A program made the translations under genes and the position numbers. Positions 27,771 through 36,408 of a stretch of DNA of 64,000 bases are shown piece by piece. The notes beneath the pieces were generated by a model. It did no database searches and was not told the origin of the DNA. It was given only the letters and a program-made list of their open reading frames with translations. This stretch comes from Candidatus Didemnitutus sp. (GTDB taxonomy: Bacteria > Verrucomicrobiota > Verrucomicrobiia > Opitutales > Opitutaceae). The stretch covers positions 248,001-312,000 of the forward strand of contig JAHCAY010000001.1 in the NCBI GenBank assembly GCA_019634575.1. The letters run 5' to 3'. The number at the start of each line of letters is the position of its first letter. Within the stretch, counting starts at the first letter, position 1.

Positions 27771-28415
27771 ATGATCGGTTCCACGCACCTCAAAATCTGC
27801 GGCCTCACGACTGCGGCCGACGCCCATGCGGCGGTGGGCATCGGCGCGGACTATCTCGGCTTCGTGCTGCACCCGGCTTCGCCGCGGCACATCACGCTGG
27901 AGAAATTCGCGGCGCTCCGCCCCGAATTGCCCGCGCTGCCCAAGGTCGGCGTGCTGGTCTATTCCGACATGGCCGCGCTGGAGCAGGCGCGCGACGCAGG
28001 CTTCGACTACATCCAGCTGCATTTCCCGAATGAGACGCCGTTCTTCGAGGCAGCGCTGTGGACCGACATCATTTCACCGCAACAACTCTGGCTCGCGCCG
28101 CGCGTGCCGCCGGGACGCGAACTCGATTCGTGCTTCGTGCCGCTGGCCGACACCTTCTTGCTCGATGCCTACGATCCCAACCAGCATGGCGGCACCGGCA
28201 AGACCGGCGACTGGGCCGCTTTCGCGTGGCTGCAGGGCAAGTTCAAGAAAGTGCGCTGGGTCCTCGCCGGCGGCTTGAATCCCGGAAACGTCCGCGAGGC
28301 GCTCGCGAAGAGTCAGGCGAAATTCGTCGATGTGAACAGCGGCGTCGAGGCGTCACCCGGCGTGAAGGATCACGCGAAACTCGCCGCGCTGGCGGCGGCC
28401 TTGCGCGGCGATTGA
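27771..28415 (+). CDS. trpF: Phosphoribosylanthranilate isomerase
   Basis: Third step of tryptophan synthesis, a TIM-barrel isomerase of 214 residues. The catalytic cysteine is C10 in LKICGLT, the catalytic aspartate is in TFLLDAYD, and the C-terminal phosphate site reads VDVNSGVE. No other trp genes are present, so the pathway is scattered in this genome. Confidence 0.95.
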   Translation: MIGSTHLKICGLTTAADAHAAVGIGADYLGFVLHPASPRHITLEKFAALRPELPALPKVGVLVYSDMAALEQARDAGFDYIQLHFPNETPFFEAALWTDIISPQQLWLAPRVPPGRELDSCFVPLADTFLLDAYDPNQHGGTGKTGDWAAFAWLQGKFKKVRWVLAGGLNPGNVREALAKSQAKFVDVNSGVEASPGVKDHAKLAALAAALRGD

Positions 28416-28538
28416 GGCGTGGCGTGGGTCGCGCCCGCACTGCATTTGCAGGCTTGCGCGCGTTTTGTCGCTAAGAAAACTGCCGCGCGCACGTCGTCCC
28501 GTGATTCACATCCGTGCACCGTCCACCTCTCTCCCGTC

Positions 28539-29771
28539 ATGCTGATCCGTTTCTCACCGCTCCGTCCGACCGTTTGGCTGGTTTGCTGTGCCGCGCTGCT
28601 TTCGTTGCCGGCTCGCGCCGCTGACAACGAAGCGCTCGAGAAGCGCTATCGCGAAGCCAACGCGAAGGTCGACGCCGGCGAATTCCAACCGGCGCTCGAA
28701 ATCTACAACGAGATCCTCGAGACCGAGCCGAAGGCAGGCAATGTCTGGGTGATGCGCGGCATCGCGAAGTGGAAACTGAAAGACCTGAGCGGAGCGCGGG
28801 CCGATCTGGCCCAAGCCATCGCGCTCCATCCCGACAACCTCGACGCCTATCGCGTGCGCGGCCAGATGCGCTATGAAGCCGCCGACTACGCCAACAGCTT
28901 GGCCGATTTCACCAAGGCAATTGATACGCTGAAGAAAATTGTAGACCATGTCGACGAGAGCGTGCCCGGACAGGCGACTCAGGCACGCGAATTCCTGGCG
29001 GCGAACGCGGAGCTTTTCGGCATGCGGGCCGAGGTGGAAAACAAGCTCGGCGATCGCCCGTCGGCGATCCACGACCTGACGCGCGCGATCGAGTTGAAAC
29101 CGGACTACACGGCGGCGTATTTCCTGCGCGCGCAGCTCTACGAGGCGGACGGCGAAACCACGGCGGCGGCGGAAGATTACACGAAGGTCATCGCGTTGAA
29201 CCCGAAACACGCCGATGCGCTCAACAATCGGGCCTGGATTCGCTTCCACGAACGGAAGTGGGACGAAGCGATAGCGGATGCGAGGAAAGTGCTGGAATAC
29301 GCACCGAAAGCCGACGCGACGCTGCGCGTGCTCGGCTATACGCAATTCGCCAAGGGCGACTACATCGAGGCTGGTCAAACACTCGCGGCGGCAGCGGATG
29401 CCGATTCGAGCTCGGGGGCGGCCTACGCGCTTTTCGTGCGGCACTACGCGATGCTCCGCGCGGGTGGGGCGGACAAACGTGTGGCCACCTCCTGGGGCAA
29501 CTGGAAGGACGAGCCGTGGTTGCAGGCGCTGGCGAAATTCATCGCGGGGCAGATCGACGAAGACGCCCTTGAAACCGTAGCGAAGGACACGCGGGACGAC
29601 GGCGAACTCGCCGGCCGCGCGTGCGAGATGCACTTCTACGTCGGACTCGCGCGCAAACAGGCGGGCGACAAATCGACCGCGCGCCTGCGTTTTCAATCGG
29701 CGCTCCAGACCGAGCAAAAGACCTACGTCGAATACACGCTGGCGCAGGCGGAGTTGCCCCGGACGAAGTGA
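28539..29771 (+). CDS. Exported TPR-repeat protein
   Basis: A 410-residue protein with a signal peptide (MLIRFSPLRPTVW to ARAA, about residues 1-27) followed by tetratricopeptide repeats. Examples are the units around ALEIYNEILETEPKAG, ARADLAQAIALHPDN, AIHDLTRAIELKPD and AAEDYTKVIALNPKH. It has a non-repeat C-terminal part with a conserved-looking YVGLARKQAGD helix. Probably a periplasmic or outer-membrane-associated scaffold. The start at 28539 was chosen for the signal peptide; the open frame extends 40 codons upstream. Confidence 0.88.
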   Translation: MLIRFSPLRPTVWLVCCAALLSLPARAADNEALEKRYREANAKVDAGEFQPALEIYNEILETEPKAGNVWVMRGIAKWKLKDLSGARADLAQAIALHPDNLDAYRVRGQMRYEAADYANSLADFTKAIDTLKKIVDHVDESVPGQATQAREFLAANAELFGMRAEVENKLGDRPSAIHDLTRAIELKPDYTAAYFLRAQLYEADGETTAAAEDYTKVIALNPKHADALNNRAWIRFHERKWDEAIADARKVLEYAPKADATLRVLGYTQFAKGDYIEAGQTLAAAADADSSSGAAYALFVRHYAMLRAGGADKRVATSWGNWKDEPWLQALAKFIAGQIDEDALETVAKDTRDDGELAGRACEMHFYVGLARKQAGDKSTARLRFQSALQTEQKTYVEYTLAQAELPRTK

Positions 29772-29821
29772 CGCGAGCGAGTGATTGAGCCGCGCCGCAT
29801 TTCCGCCCAACTTCGCGCCGC

Positions 29822-30994
29822 ATGAAATGGCTGCGTCCCACGCTTGGCTGGTTGATCGGAGCGACCGTCGTGTTGGCTTTCATCGGCTGCAGCGCTCCTC
29901 CGCGCCCGACGGCGATGCAGAGCACGCCACCGCCACCGCCACCACCTCCTCCTCCGCCACCGATGGCAATGCCCCAAGCGGGCAATCCGAACGTCGCGCG
30001 CGGCTTCGAATTCGATCAGGTGCGCGTGTTCTTCGCGACCGATCGCCGGGCGAACGGGGTCGGTGAATTCGGTGGCGAGCGCGGCAGCGAGATCGCTTAC
30101 GGCAACGTCTTTGTGAGCATTCCGCGGCAGCACCGGATCGGAGGCATCGAGCAGCCGTCCATCTGGCGGCTCGAATTCTCCGAGGATCCGCGCAAGCACA
30201 TGACCATCGTCCGCCGGGCGACTTATCCGCGCGACGACTTCGTCGCCGCGATTCGCGAAACCCTCGCGCGCGGTGGCAGTGAGGCGTCGTTCGTGTTCGT
30301 GCACGGCTACAACGTGGCGTTCGACGACGCTGCGCGCCGCACGGCGCAGATCGCCTACGATCTCGATTTCCGCGGTGCACCGGTTTTCTACAGCTGGCCC
30401 TCGCAGGCGTCGCTCGAAGGCTACACGGTGGACGAGGCGAACGTCGAGTGGAGCATGCTCAACCTGAAAAACTTCCTGCTCGATTACGCGCAGCATTGCG
30501 GCGCGAAGGACATCTACCTCATCGCCCATTCGATGGGAAACCGCGCACTCACCCGCGCGGTTTCGACGCTGTTCACGGAACACCCGGAACTGCGCGGACG
30601 CTTCAAGGAAATCATTCTCACCGCGCCGGACGTCGATGCGGACGTCTTCAAGCGCGAGCTCGCGCCGAAGCTCGTGGCCGGCTGCGACAAGATCACGCTC
30701 TACGTCTCGGACGGCGACAAGGCATTGCTCGCCTCGAAGAAAGTTCACGGCTACCCGCGCCTCGGTGACGCGGCGGCCGGGATCGCAGTGATGCCGGGCG
30801 TGGAAACCGTCGACGCTTCCGGTCTCGATACCAGTTTTCTCGAGCATTCATATTTCGCGACCAGTGGTTCCGTGCTGCAGGACATCCGTCGGCTCGTGCT
30901 GGAAGGCCTGCGCGCCGCACAGCGCGGTCTAGCCGAGAAAGGCGACACGGCAGACCGGCGGTATTGGAAGTTTCTTCTGCCCACGGCGCATTGA
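29822..30994 (+). CDS. DUF900-type alpha/beta hydrolase lipoprotein
   Basis: A 390-residue lipoprotein: signal peptide with lipobox FIGC (C23), then a run of 12 prolines (residues 36-47) as a spacer, then an alpha/beta-hydrolase domain. The fold is marked by FVFVHGYNV (160-165) and the nucleophile elbow AHSMGN with S237. An Asp in VDADVFK and a His in FLEHSYF are possible remaining catalytic residues. Related DUF900 proteins are predicted esterases of unknown substrate. The proline run is encoded by an imperfect CCN repeat at about 29925-29962, prone to length change. Confidence 0.88.
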   Translation: MKWLRPTLGWLIGATVVLAFIGCSAPPRPTAMQSTPPPPPPPPPPPPMAMPQAGNPNVARGFEFDQVRVFFATDRRANGVGEFGGERGSEIAYGNVFVSIPRQHRIGGIEQPSIWRLEFSEDPRKHMTIVRRATYPRDDFVAAIRETLARGGSEASFVFVHGYNVAFDDAARRTAQIAYDLDFRGAPVFYSWPSQASLEGYTVDEANVEWSMLNLKNFLLDYAQHCGAKDIYLIAHSMGNRALTRAVSTLFTEHPELRGRFKEIILTAPDVDADVFKRELAPKLVAGCDKITLYVSDGDKALLASKKVHGYPRLGDAAAGIAVMPGVETVDASGLDTSFLEHSYFATSGSVLQDIRRLVLEGLRAAQRGLAEKGDTADRRYWKFLLPTAH

Positions 30995-31019
30995 GCCGGT
31001 GCGTGGGCGCGGGAGAATC

Positions 31020-31409
31020 TCAGTCGAGCGTCCGCAGGTAGGCGATCAGGGCGGCGACTTCCTCCGGTGAGTGCTTTTTCGCGAATGACGGCATCTCGCC
31101 GGGAATGCCCCGGAGCACGACGTTCGCGATGCGGCGATCGCTGACTTGCAGCGCGTGGAGGTCGGGCCCTTCGTCGCCGCGCGCGTCGGCGCCATGGCAA
31201 TGGGCGCAACTGTTCAGGTAGAGATCGTGGCCGGTGCGGGTGAGCGTATCCAGCGTCGCCCTGGCCGGCGTCGGCAAACCGGTCCAAGGCGGCAGTTCGT
31301 GCGAATCGCGCCGGGCACGGGCTTCGAGGAGTCTGCCGAGGGCCACGGAGCTGCCGAGCACGATCGCGGCGGCGGTCGCGCTGAAAACCAGGGCTCGATA
31401 CGGGGTCAT
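31020..31409 (-). CDS. Membrane-anchored mono-haem cytochrome c
   Basis: A 129-residue class I cytochrome c. The uncleaved-looking N-terminal hydrophobic segment (6-27) is followed by the haem site CAHCH (68-72) and the axial methionine in GEMPSF (M106). It closes with the AALIAYLRTL helix typical of these domains. It acts in the periplasm as an electron carrier. Its ATG overlaps the stop of the DUF2231 gene (ATGA), so the two are translated together, downstream of the phosphoesterase. Confidence 0.93.
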   Translation of the reverse strand: MTPYRALVFSATAAAIVLGSSVALGRLLEARARRDSHELPPWTGLPTPARATLDTLTRTGHDLYLNSCAHCHGADARGDEGPDLHALQVSDRRIANVVLRGIPGEMPSFAKKHSPEEVAALIAYLRTLD

Positions 31410-31831
31410 GGGAGCGATTGGGAAAGTTGGCCGCCCCAATGGCCGGTCGCAGCGACCAATCCTGCGATGGCGAGCAACAGGACGAGGTGACCGAGATGCG
31501 CGCGCCGTGAGACCGGCAGGGGCCGGCATTGCCGCCAGACCGCCAGTCCGGTCAGCAGCGCGACCATGGGCCAGAGGAACAGGTGGTGCCAACGCAGGGC
31601 GCCGTGGCCCCACAGGTTGCCGCGCGTGAGCCAGAGACCCGATACGAGCGGCGGCCAGCAGCTCACGGCGGCGGCGATGACGGTGTAGCGGGCCATGTTA
31701 AGCCAGGTGCCGGACGACGGCCGGCGCCACGTGAGCTGCGCCAGCGAGTCGCCGAACAACGCGAAGAAAACCAGGGCGATCGGGAAGTGCACGGTGGCGC
31801 CGTGCACTTGGGCCCAAAGCGGTGCGGACAT
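31406..31831 (-). CDS. DUF2231-like four-helix membrane protein
   Basis: A 141-residue membrane protein with four predicted helices (about 12-35, 46-68, 82-98, 110-130). The N-terminal HGATVHFPIAL matches the VHFPIA signature of the DUF2231 family, and several histidines in the helices (WHHLFLWP, HLGHLVL) could bind haem. It sits between a Tat phosphoesterase (6 bases upstream) and a cytochrome c. Inference: a membrane redox partner for that cytochrome. Confidence 0.82.
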   Translation of the reverse strand: MSAPLWAQVHGATVHFPIALVFFALFGDSLAQLTWRRPSSGTWLNMARYTVIAAAVSCWPPLVSGLWLTRGNLWGHGALRWHHLFLWPMVALLTGLAVWRQCRPLPVSRRAHLGHLVLLLAIAGLVAATGHWGGQLSQSLP

Positions 31832-31837
31832 GTCGGC

Positions 31838-32806
31838 TTACTTCTCGGCGAGGGTGTGATCGACGACGGCGAGCGGCTTGTCGTGCTCGAGGAAGGTCAC
31901 CTCGGTCAAACCGAGCGTGGAACGCAGGCGCGGCGCCTCGACGACCATGGGGCCGGGCTTGGGTGCGGCACCGGGCGCGGGTTGCGGAAACGCGGTCGAG
32001 CAAGCGGTGTGGAAGGTGACGTTGCCTTCGATTTTTTGCAGGGTCTGGTGAATGTGTCCGTTCAGAACCGTGACGGATCCGAAGCGCTTCAGCAGCGTGA
32101 GCGCCTTCTCGGCGTCGCTCGTGCCCCAGCCCCATTGCGGGTAGACGGACCAAAGCGGAATGTGCGCGTAGACCACGATGGGCGTCTCGGCCGAGAGCGG
32201 CGCGAGGTCGCGCGCCAGCCAGTCGAGCTGCTCGGCGCCCAGCACGCCGAGGCCGCCTTCGGCGATCGCCGCGACGTTGACCAGGCCGATGAAATGCACG
32301 CCCTTCTGGTCGAAGCTGTGCCAGCCGGCGCCGAAGGTGTTGCGGCCGAAACGGGCGCGGTATTGGGCGCCGTTGTCGTTGAGGATGTCGTGCTCGCCGG
32401 GCACGTAGAAGACCTGCTTGGTGCGGCAGTCCTTCAGCAGTTGTTCGAGCGTGTCGAACTCGGCCGCTTCGGACAGGTGCGTGAGGTCGCCGGTGTGCAG
32501 GATGAAGTCCGGTGCATGCTGGAGCGCGTTGATGCGTGCAATCGACTCGCGGAAGGTCCCGACGACATCCTGATTCGCCGGCTTGTGAAAGCCGATGTGG
32601 CTGTCGCTGATTTGAACGAAGTGCAGGGCATTGCCGCCCGCCAAGGGGAGATCGCCGAGCCCGGTCGTCTGGCCCAGCACCTTGGACGTGAGGACGCCGC
32701 TGCTGAGGGTCCACAGCACGCCGGTGCCTGCCCAGGCCATGCACTTGAGGAAGCCACGGCGGTCGATGCCGTCGTGATGATGATCGTCGAGGATGAAGTC
32801 GCTCAT
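31838..32806 (-). CDS. Tat-exported metallophosphoesterase
   Basis: A 322-residue calcineurin-like phosphoesterase. The N-terminus carries a twin-arginine signal (DRRGFLK, R16/R17, then a hydrophobic stretch), so it is exported folded. Metal motifs are in order: QISDSHIG, HTGDLTH, VPGEHD, a YAHIPLW histidine and NGHIH. It is first in a three-gene run with the DUF2231 protein and cytochrome c, and is divergent from an ECF sigma gene. The phosphoester substrate is not predictable from sequence. Confidence 0.92.
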   Translation of the reverse strand: MSDFILDDHHHDGIDRRGFLKCMAWAGTGVLWTLSSGVLTSKVLGQTTGLGDLPLAGGNALHFVQISDSHIGFHKPANQDVVGTFRESIARINALQHAPDFILHTGDLTHLSEAAEFDTLEQLLKDCRTKQVFYVPGEHDILNDNGAQYRARFGRNTFGAGWHSFDQKGVHFIGLVNVAAIAEGGLGVLGAEQLDWLARDLAPLSAETPIVVYAHIPLWSVYPQWGWGTSDAEKALTLLKRFGSVTVLNGHIHQTLQKIEGNVTFHTACSTAFPQPAPGAAPKPGPMVVEAPRLRSTLGLTEVTFLEHDKPLAVVDHTLAEK

Positions 32807-32821
32807 AAGGTTTCATCTCCC

Positions 32822-32849
32822 GTTACGCCGAGGCCGGGCGGTTTATTCG
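32822..32849 (-). promoter_or_regulatory. Putative ECF-sigma promoter for the phosphoesterase operon
   Basis: On the minus strand CGAATAA (32849-32843) is separated by 15 bases from CGTAAC (32827-32822). The 27-base stretch from GAATAAAC to CGTAAC matches the plus-strand copy at 32875-32901 at 21 positions. It lies 16 bases before the start codon. Assigned as a -35/-10 pair by pattern and symmetry; it could instead be half of a dyad operator. Confidence 0.55.
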
Positions 32850-32873
32850 CCGGAAAAGAAAAAAGCTGCGCCG

Positions 32874-32901
32874 GGAATAAACGGCCCGGGCGCCGCGTAT
32901 A
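32874..32901 (+). promoter_or_regulatory. Putative autoregulated ECF-sigma promoter
   Basis: GGAATAA at 32874-32880, a 15-base spacer and CGTATA at 32896-32901, 21 bases before the sigma start codon. The GGAA-type -35 and CGT-type -10 are characteristic of ECF promoters, and the same motif points the other way toward the phosphoesterase gene. Confidence 0.6.
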
Positions 32902-32922
32902 TGTAATCAGGCCCTCGCCGCC

Positions 32923-33441
32923 ATGACCTCTCCCTTCGAGCAAACGATGCTGCCGCACCTGGATGCCGCCTACAACCTGGCGCACTGGCTGTTGCGCAAC
33001 GAGCAGGATGCACGGGATTCCGTGCAGGAGGCCTATCTGCGCGCGTTCAAGGCCTTTCACGGCTTCCGCGGCGGAGACGGACGCGCCTGGCTGCTGACGA
33101 TCGTGCGCAACGTCTGCTACACGCATCTGCGGCGGATGCAGCGCCAGCTGCCCACCGAGCCGTTCGACGAAAGCCAGCACGGGCGGGTCAACGAGCCGGC
33201 GGAACTGGCGGTGCTCGACCGGCAGGAGATCGATCACGCGCGCTTGGATGCGGCGCTGACGGCGCTGCCGGTCGATCTTCGCGAGGTGTTGGTGCTGCAC
33301 GAAATCGAGGGACTCGCCTATAAGGAGATCGCGGCCGTCGTGGGCATCCCGCTCGGCACCGTGATGTCGCGTCTCTCCCGCGCGCGTCTGCGTCTGAACC
33401 GCGCCCTGCTCGGTCCCGCCCAATCGGAGGAACGTCCATGA
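32923..33441 (+). CDS. ECF RNA polymerase sigma factor
   Basis: A 172-residue ECF sigma factor with region 2 (NEQDARDSVQEAYLRAF, AWLLTIVRN) and region 4 (LPVDLREVLVLHEIEGLAYKEIAAVVGIPLGTVMSRLSRAR). It overlaps the anti-sigma gene by ATGA. The upstream region carries an ECF-like promoter motif also found in mirror image in front of the phosphoesterase operon. The simplest reading is that this factor switches on both itself and that operon. Confidence 0.95.
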   Translation: MTSPFEQTMLPHLDAAYNLAHWLLRNEQDARDSVQEAYLRAFKAFHGFRGGDGRAWLLTIVRNVCYTHLRRMQRQLPTEPFDESQHGRVNEPAELAVLDRQEIDHARLDAALTALPVDLREVLVLHEIEGLAYKEIAAVVGIPLGTVMSRLSRARLRLNRALLGPAQSEERP

Positions 33442-34211
33442 CCTGCGAACAAATCCGCCCGCTGCTCGGCTCGCATCTCGACGAGGAGCTCGACGTCGTG
33501 CACGATGCCACCGTCGTCGCGCATCTCGACACTTGCCCGCATTGCACCCGCGAGTTGCAGGCGCTGACCGAGCTACGCCGGACGTTGCAACGCAGTCCAC
33601 TGCGCCGCGCTGCGCCGGTCGACTTGGCGGCGCAGATTCGCCGGCAACTCGCGGCCGAGCCGGCGGCGCACGCGGGACGCGTCGTGCGTTTTCCACGGCG
33701 CTGGTCGCAAGCGTTCGCGCTCGCCGCCTCGATTGCGCTCGCGGGGGCGATCGGTTTTCAGTGGGGCCGCATGCGGAGCGAACGGATCGGATTCACGGAC
33801 GATGCCACCGCCAGCTTTGTCCGGGCGCGCGCGACGGGACGGCTTTACGAAGTCGCGTCGTCGAGTCAGCACACGGTGAAGCCGTGGTTCGCGGGGCGCG
33901 TGGACTTTTCGCCGGCAGTGCCGGACTTGGCGGCGCAGGGATTTCCGCTGCTGGGCGGACGAGTCGAGCGCTTCGGAACGCGTCCGGCGGCTGCTTTGGT
34001 CTACGGACGGCGGCAGCACACGATCGACGTTTACGTCTGGCGTGACGGTCCGGCCGCGAGCGAGGCTCCGGTGCGCGAAGCCGGTTTCACGCTGCTGGGT
34101 TGGAAAGGGGAGGACGGGCTCTTCTATGTGGCCGTCTCGGATCTCGCGGCGCCTGAGCTGATGGAATTCCGGCGGCAGTTCACCGGAGTGGACGCGTCGC
34201 TTCCGCAATAG
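33438..34211 (+). CDS. Zinc-finger anti-sigma factor
   Basis: A 257-residue single-pass membrane regulator. The N-terminal domain has H29-x3-C33-x2-C36 (HLDTCPHC) plus C3, the zinc-binding anti-sigma (ZAS) layout. A hydrophobic segment lies at about 89-108, then a periplasmic domain of about 145 residues containing SQHTVKPWF and repeated short strands (RQHTIDVYVW). The C-terminal domain presumably senses the stimulus, which is unknown. Overlap with the sigma gene supports the pairing. Confidence 0.92.
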   Translation: MTCEQIRPLLGSHLDEELDVVHDATVVAHLDTCPHCTRELQALTELRRTLQRSPLRRAAPVDLAAQIRRQLAAEPAAHAGRVVRFPRRWSQAFALAASIALAGAIGFQWGRMRSERIGFTDDATASFVRARATGRLYEVASSSQHTVKPWFAGRVDFSPAVPDLAAQGFPLLGGRVERFGTRPAAALVYGRRQHTIDVYVWRDGPAASEAPVREAGFTLLGWKGEDGLFYVAVSDLAAPELMEFRRQFTGVDASLPQ

Positions 34212-34263
34212 CTCTGCTGCCGGATACGGACACCGCGCGCCAAGTGCGCGCGCGCCGCCGCGC

Positions 34264-34400
34264 TCAGAAGCCCGGCATGCCGCCGCCTTTGCGCATAGCT
34301 TCCATCTGGCGCATCAGCTTCTTCTGATTCCCGCCCTTCATCATCTACCTGAGCTGATTCACTTCGACGACTTTCACGTCCGAGCCGGCTGGCACACGCC
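34264..34400 (-). pseudogene. Decayed copy of the ffh 3' end (SRP54 M domain)
   Basis: The plus-strand sequence from 34264 to about 34378 matches the ffh 3' end at 36409-36552, including the stop codon. A 59-base block differs at only about four positions. Relative to ffh it lacks 9 and 30 bases, both multiples of three, and has an in-frame TAG (minus frame NQLR-stop). Weaker protein-level similarity ([16 protein letters not shown] versus [16 protein letters not shown]) continues to about 34400. It cannot encode a functional protein. It lies in the same orientation as ffh, on the far side of the BNR gene. Confidence 0.88.
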
Positions 34401-34506
34401 CGGGAGCGTCGTGATTCTTGCGGCTTACGAAGTGTTCGCGGCGACTGGCTTCGCCCGTTCCACACTCAGTCGCGAATAGTCCGGATCGCGCCTGACTGAC
34501 CGAACC

Positions 34507-36195
34507 TCAGTCGGCCGTCTCGACGAAGCCGACGGCTTCGAGGTTGTAATCAGCGTAGGATCTGAAGACGCCGCGAGTCCACAGGACGACGCGCTGCGCT
34601 CCATCGCGGACGATGATCGGGCGGAGGTTGGCGACGGACGAATCGTGCGTGACGGGCTCCCATTTCACCGTCTGGAGATTGTCGTGCGGCCCGATTTTCG
34701 CGCGGTAGATTTCGTGCCGCCCGCCGGAATCGATGCCCGTGCTCGGATTCACGTTGGTGGAGATGAAAACCTGGGTCGGATCGACGGGGTCGAGGGTGAC
34801 GAGTCCGGTGTAACTGGCTTCCTTCGCGTAGAGACAGCGGCCGCCGTAGGCGATCTCGCGGTCGATCCACTTCTTTCCGTCCCACGAGGCGAGACGGTAG
34901 CGGTGGTCGTCGTTCGAGAGGTAGAGCGTGTAGGCGATGTGCGGGCGGCCCTGCGTGTCGAGGGCGATGGACGAAGTCCACGCGGCGGATGGAGCATTTC
35001 CGAGCGTGGCGCCGTCGGTCTTCACGCCGCTGCCGCGGAAAATCCGCTCGGCGGCGGAGGGCTTCAGCGGTCCGTCGGCGAGATCGGAAATCTTCGTGCC
35101 GTCGGCGCGGTAGAAAGCGCGGCCGCGAAACGCGGTGTAGTAAATGCTGTTTCCGAAGTCGCGGGGGTGCGCGTCGGTGAACGTCACGAGGACGGTGTCG
35201 CGGCCGTTGCCGGCATAGCGCGCATACGGACGTTGGTAACCGGGGACCTCGCTTTTGATGAAGTGCGTATCCTCGCTCCAAGTCAGGCCGTCGTCGGTGG
35301 AGGTCACGAAGCTGGGGTTGAACTCGAAGCCGCGGTAGAAATTGTAGAGCTTACCCTCGGCCGAGAGCGGTAGGAGATTCATGTAAGTCACGCGGTCGCG
35401 CTCGGGGAGCGTCGCGGTGTGGTCGATGCGTTTCTCCTCGGACCAACGCGTGCAGTCCTGCGGATCGCTGACGCGGTAATAGTGGAATTTCTCGCGACTG
35501 TGTCGCGCATACATCGCGAGCACCGAGCCGTCGGGTCGCGCGTAGAACACGGGAGAGTTATGGTCGTCGCAGTCGAATTTCTCGTGCAGGACGAACGGGC
35601 CGAGCGATTTTTCCGCGCGCAGATCGTAGATGCCGACCAGCGCCTCGCCGTCGCCGTTTCCCTTAACGGCACCGATGAAGAGTTTACCCTGATGTAGGAT
35701 GACGCGCGGATCCTGATACCAGCACCAACCCGCGTCCCGCATGAACGTGGTCAACCTCACGCGTGCCGCTGTGTCTGCGGTCGGCGTCGGAGCCGCGCTG
35801 ACGGACGCAGCAAGGCGAGCGGGCGTCTGATCGTCGGCGAGTCTGAACACTCCTGCGGTCGCCGCGACAAACAGCCCGGAACCGTAAACCTCGGGGTAGT
35901 TCGCAAACGAGACCCCCGGCGCGTCGCACACCGGTTGCACCCAGCCCACCATGCCCGCGTAAAGCGCGCCACGGTGCCAGACGAGTTCGTGGGATTTACG
36001 GCGATTCTCGGGCTTGTCGCGCGAATCGGGCAGAGCGCAATAGGTGCCCACGTCCTCGAACGTCGCGATTTGCCGATCGGCAACATTGCGGTCGAGCGTG
36101 TAGACCTCCGGCGCGTCGACCGGTCCAGTGGGCGCGGCGAACAACCAAGTCGGAATCAGAACACAGAGAAGCAGCAAGCGGGAGTGGGTCGTCAT
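34507..36195 (-). CDS. Secreted BNR-repeat protein (BNR_4 / ulvan-lyase-like fold)
   Basis: A 562-residue protein with a Sec signal peptide (MTTHSRLLLL to LFAAP) and a beta-propeller-like body. It has the sequence style of the BNR_4 family, which includes PL24/PL25 ulvan lyases and sialidase-like proteins. Examples are WYQDPRVILHQGKLFIG, CDDHNSPVF with DGSVLAMYARHS, and FNPSFVTSTDDGLTW. The Asp/His-rich DDHNSP block is typical of the putative active site. Likely acts on an external polysaccharide; substrate unproven. The ATG at 36195 is used rather than one 35 codons upstream. It stands alone, flanked by intact ffh and the ffh remnant. Confidence 0.85.
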   Translation of the reverse strand: MTTHSRLLLLCVLIPTWLFAAPTGPVDAPEVYTLDRNVADRQIATFEDVGTYCALPDSRDKPENRRKSHELVWHRGALYAGMVGWVQPVCDAPGVSFANYPEVYGSGLFVAATAGVFRLADDQTPARLAASVSAAPTPTADTAARVRLTTFMRDAGWCWYQDPRVILHQGKLFIGAVKGNGDGEALVGIYDLRAEKSLGPFVLHEKFDCDDHNSPVFYARPDGSVLAMYARHSREKFHYYRVSDPQDCTRWSEEKRIDHTATLPERDRVTYMNLLPLSAEGKLYNFYRGFEFNPSFVTSTDDGLTWSEDTHFIKSEVPGYQRPYARYAGNGRDTVLVTFTDAHPRDFGNSIYYTAFRGRAFYRADGTKISDLADGPLKPSAAERIFRGSGVKTDGATLGNAPSAAWTSSIALDTQGRPHIAYTLYLSNDDHRYRLASWDGKKWIDREIAYGGRCLYAKEASYTGLVTLDPVDPTQVFISTNVNPSTGIDSGGRHEIYRAKIGPHDNLQTVKWEPVTHDSSVANLRPIIVRDGAQRVVLWTRGVFRSYADYNLEAVGFVETAD

Positions 36196-36408
36196 GCGCG
36201 GTTGGGGACAATTGTTGAGCCGACGGGGTCTGCGGCTGCGCTCAGGTCGTGAGCGCAGCATCCGGCGGCAAAAACCGGGCTCAAGCCGGATAGTCCGCAA
36301 ACTGTGTCAAGAGAAGCGGCGAGCCACCGGCCGACGCGATCCCCGTGGGGCCGGCGTTGCCGGGGCAGCGCGCGTTACACTGACGGTGTCAGCCGAGGTG
36401 GCGCGCGC

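Noticed and set aside
29925-29962. CCN microsatellite encoding 12 prolines as a possible phase-variation tract
   Set aside because: The units are in-frame triplets, so length changes would not switch the gene off; kept only as a note on the lipoprotein.
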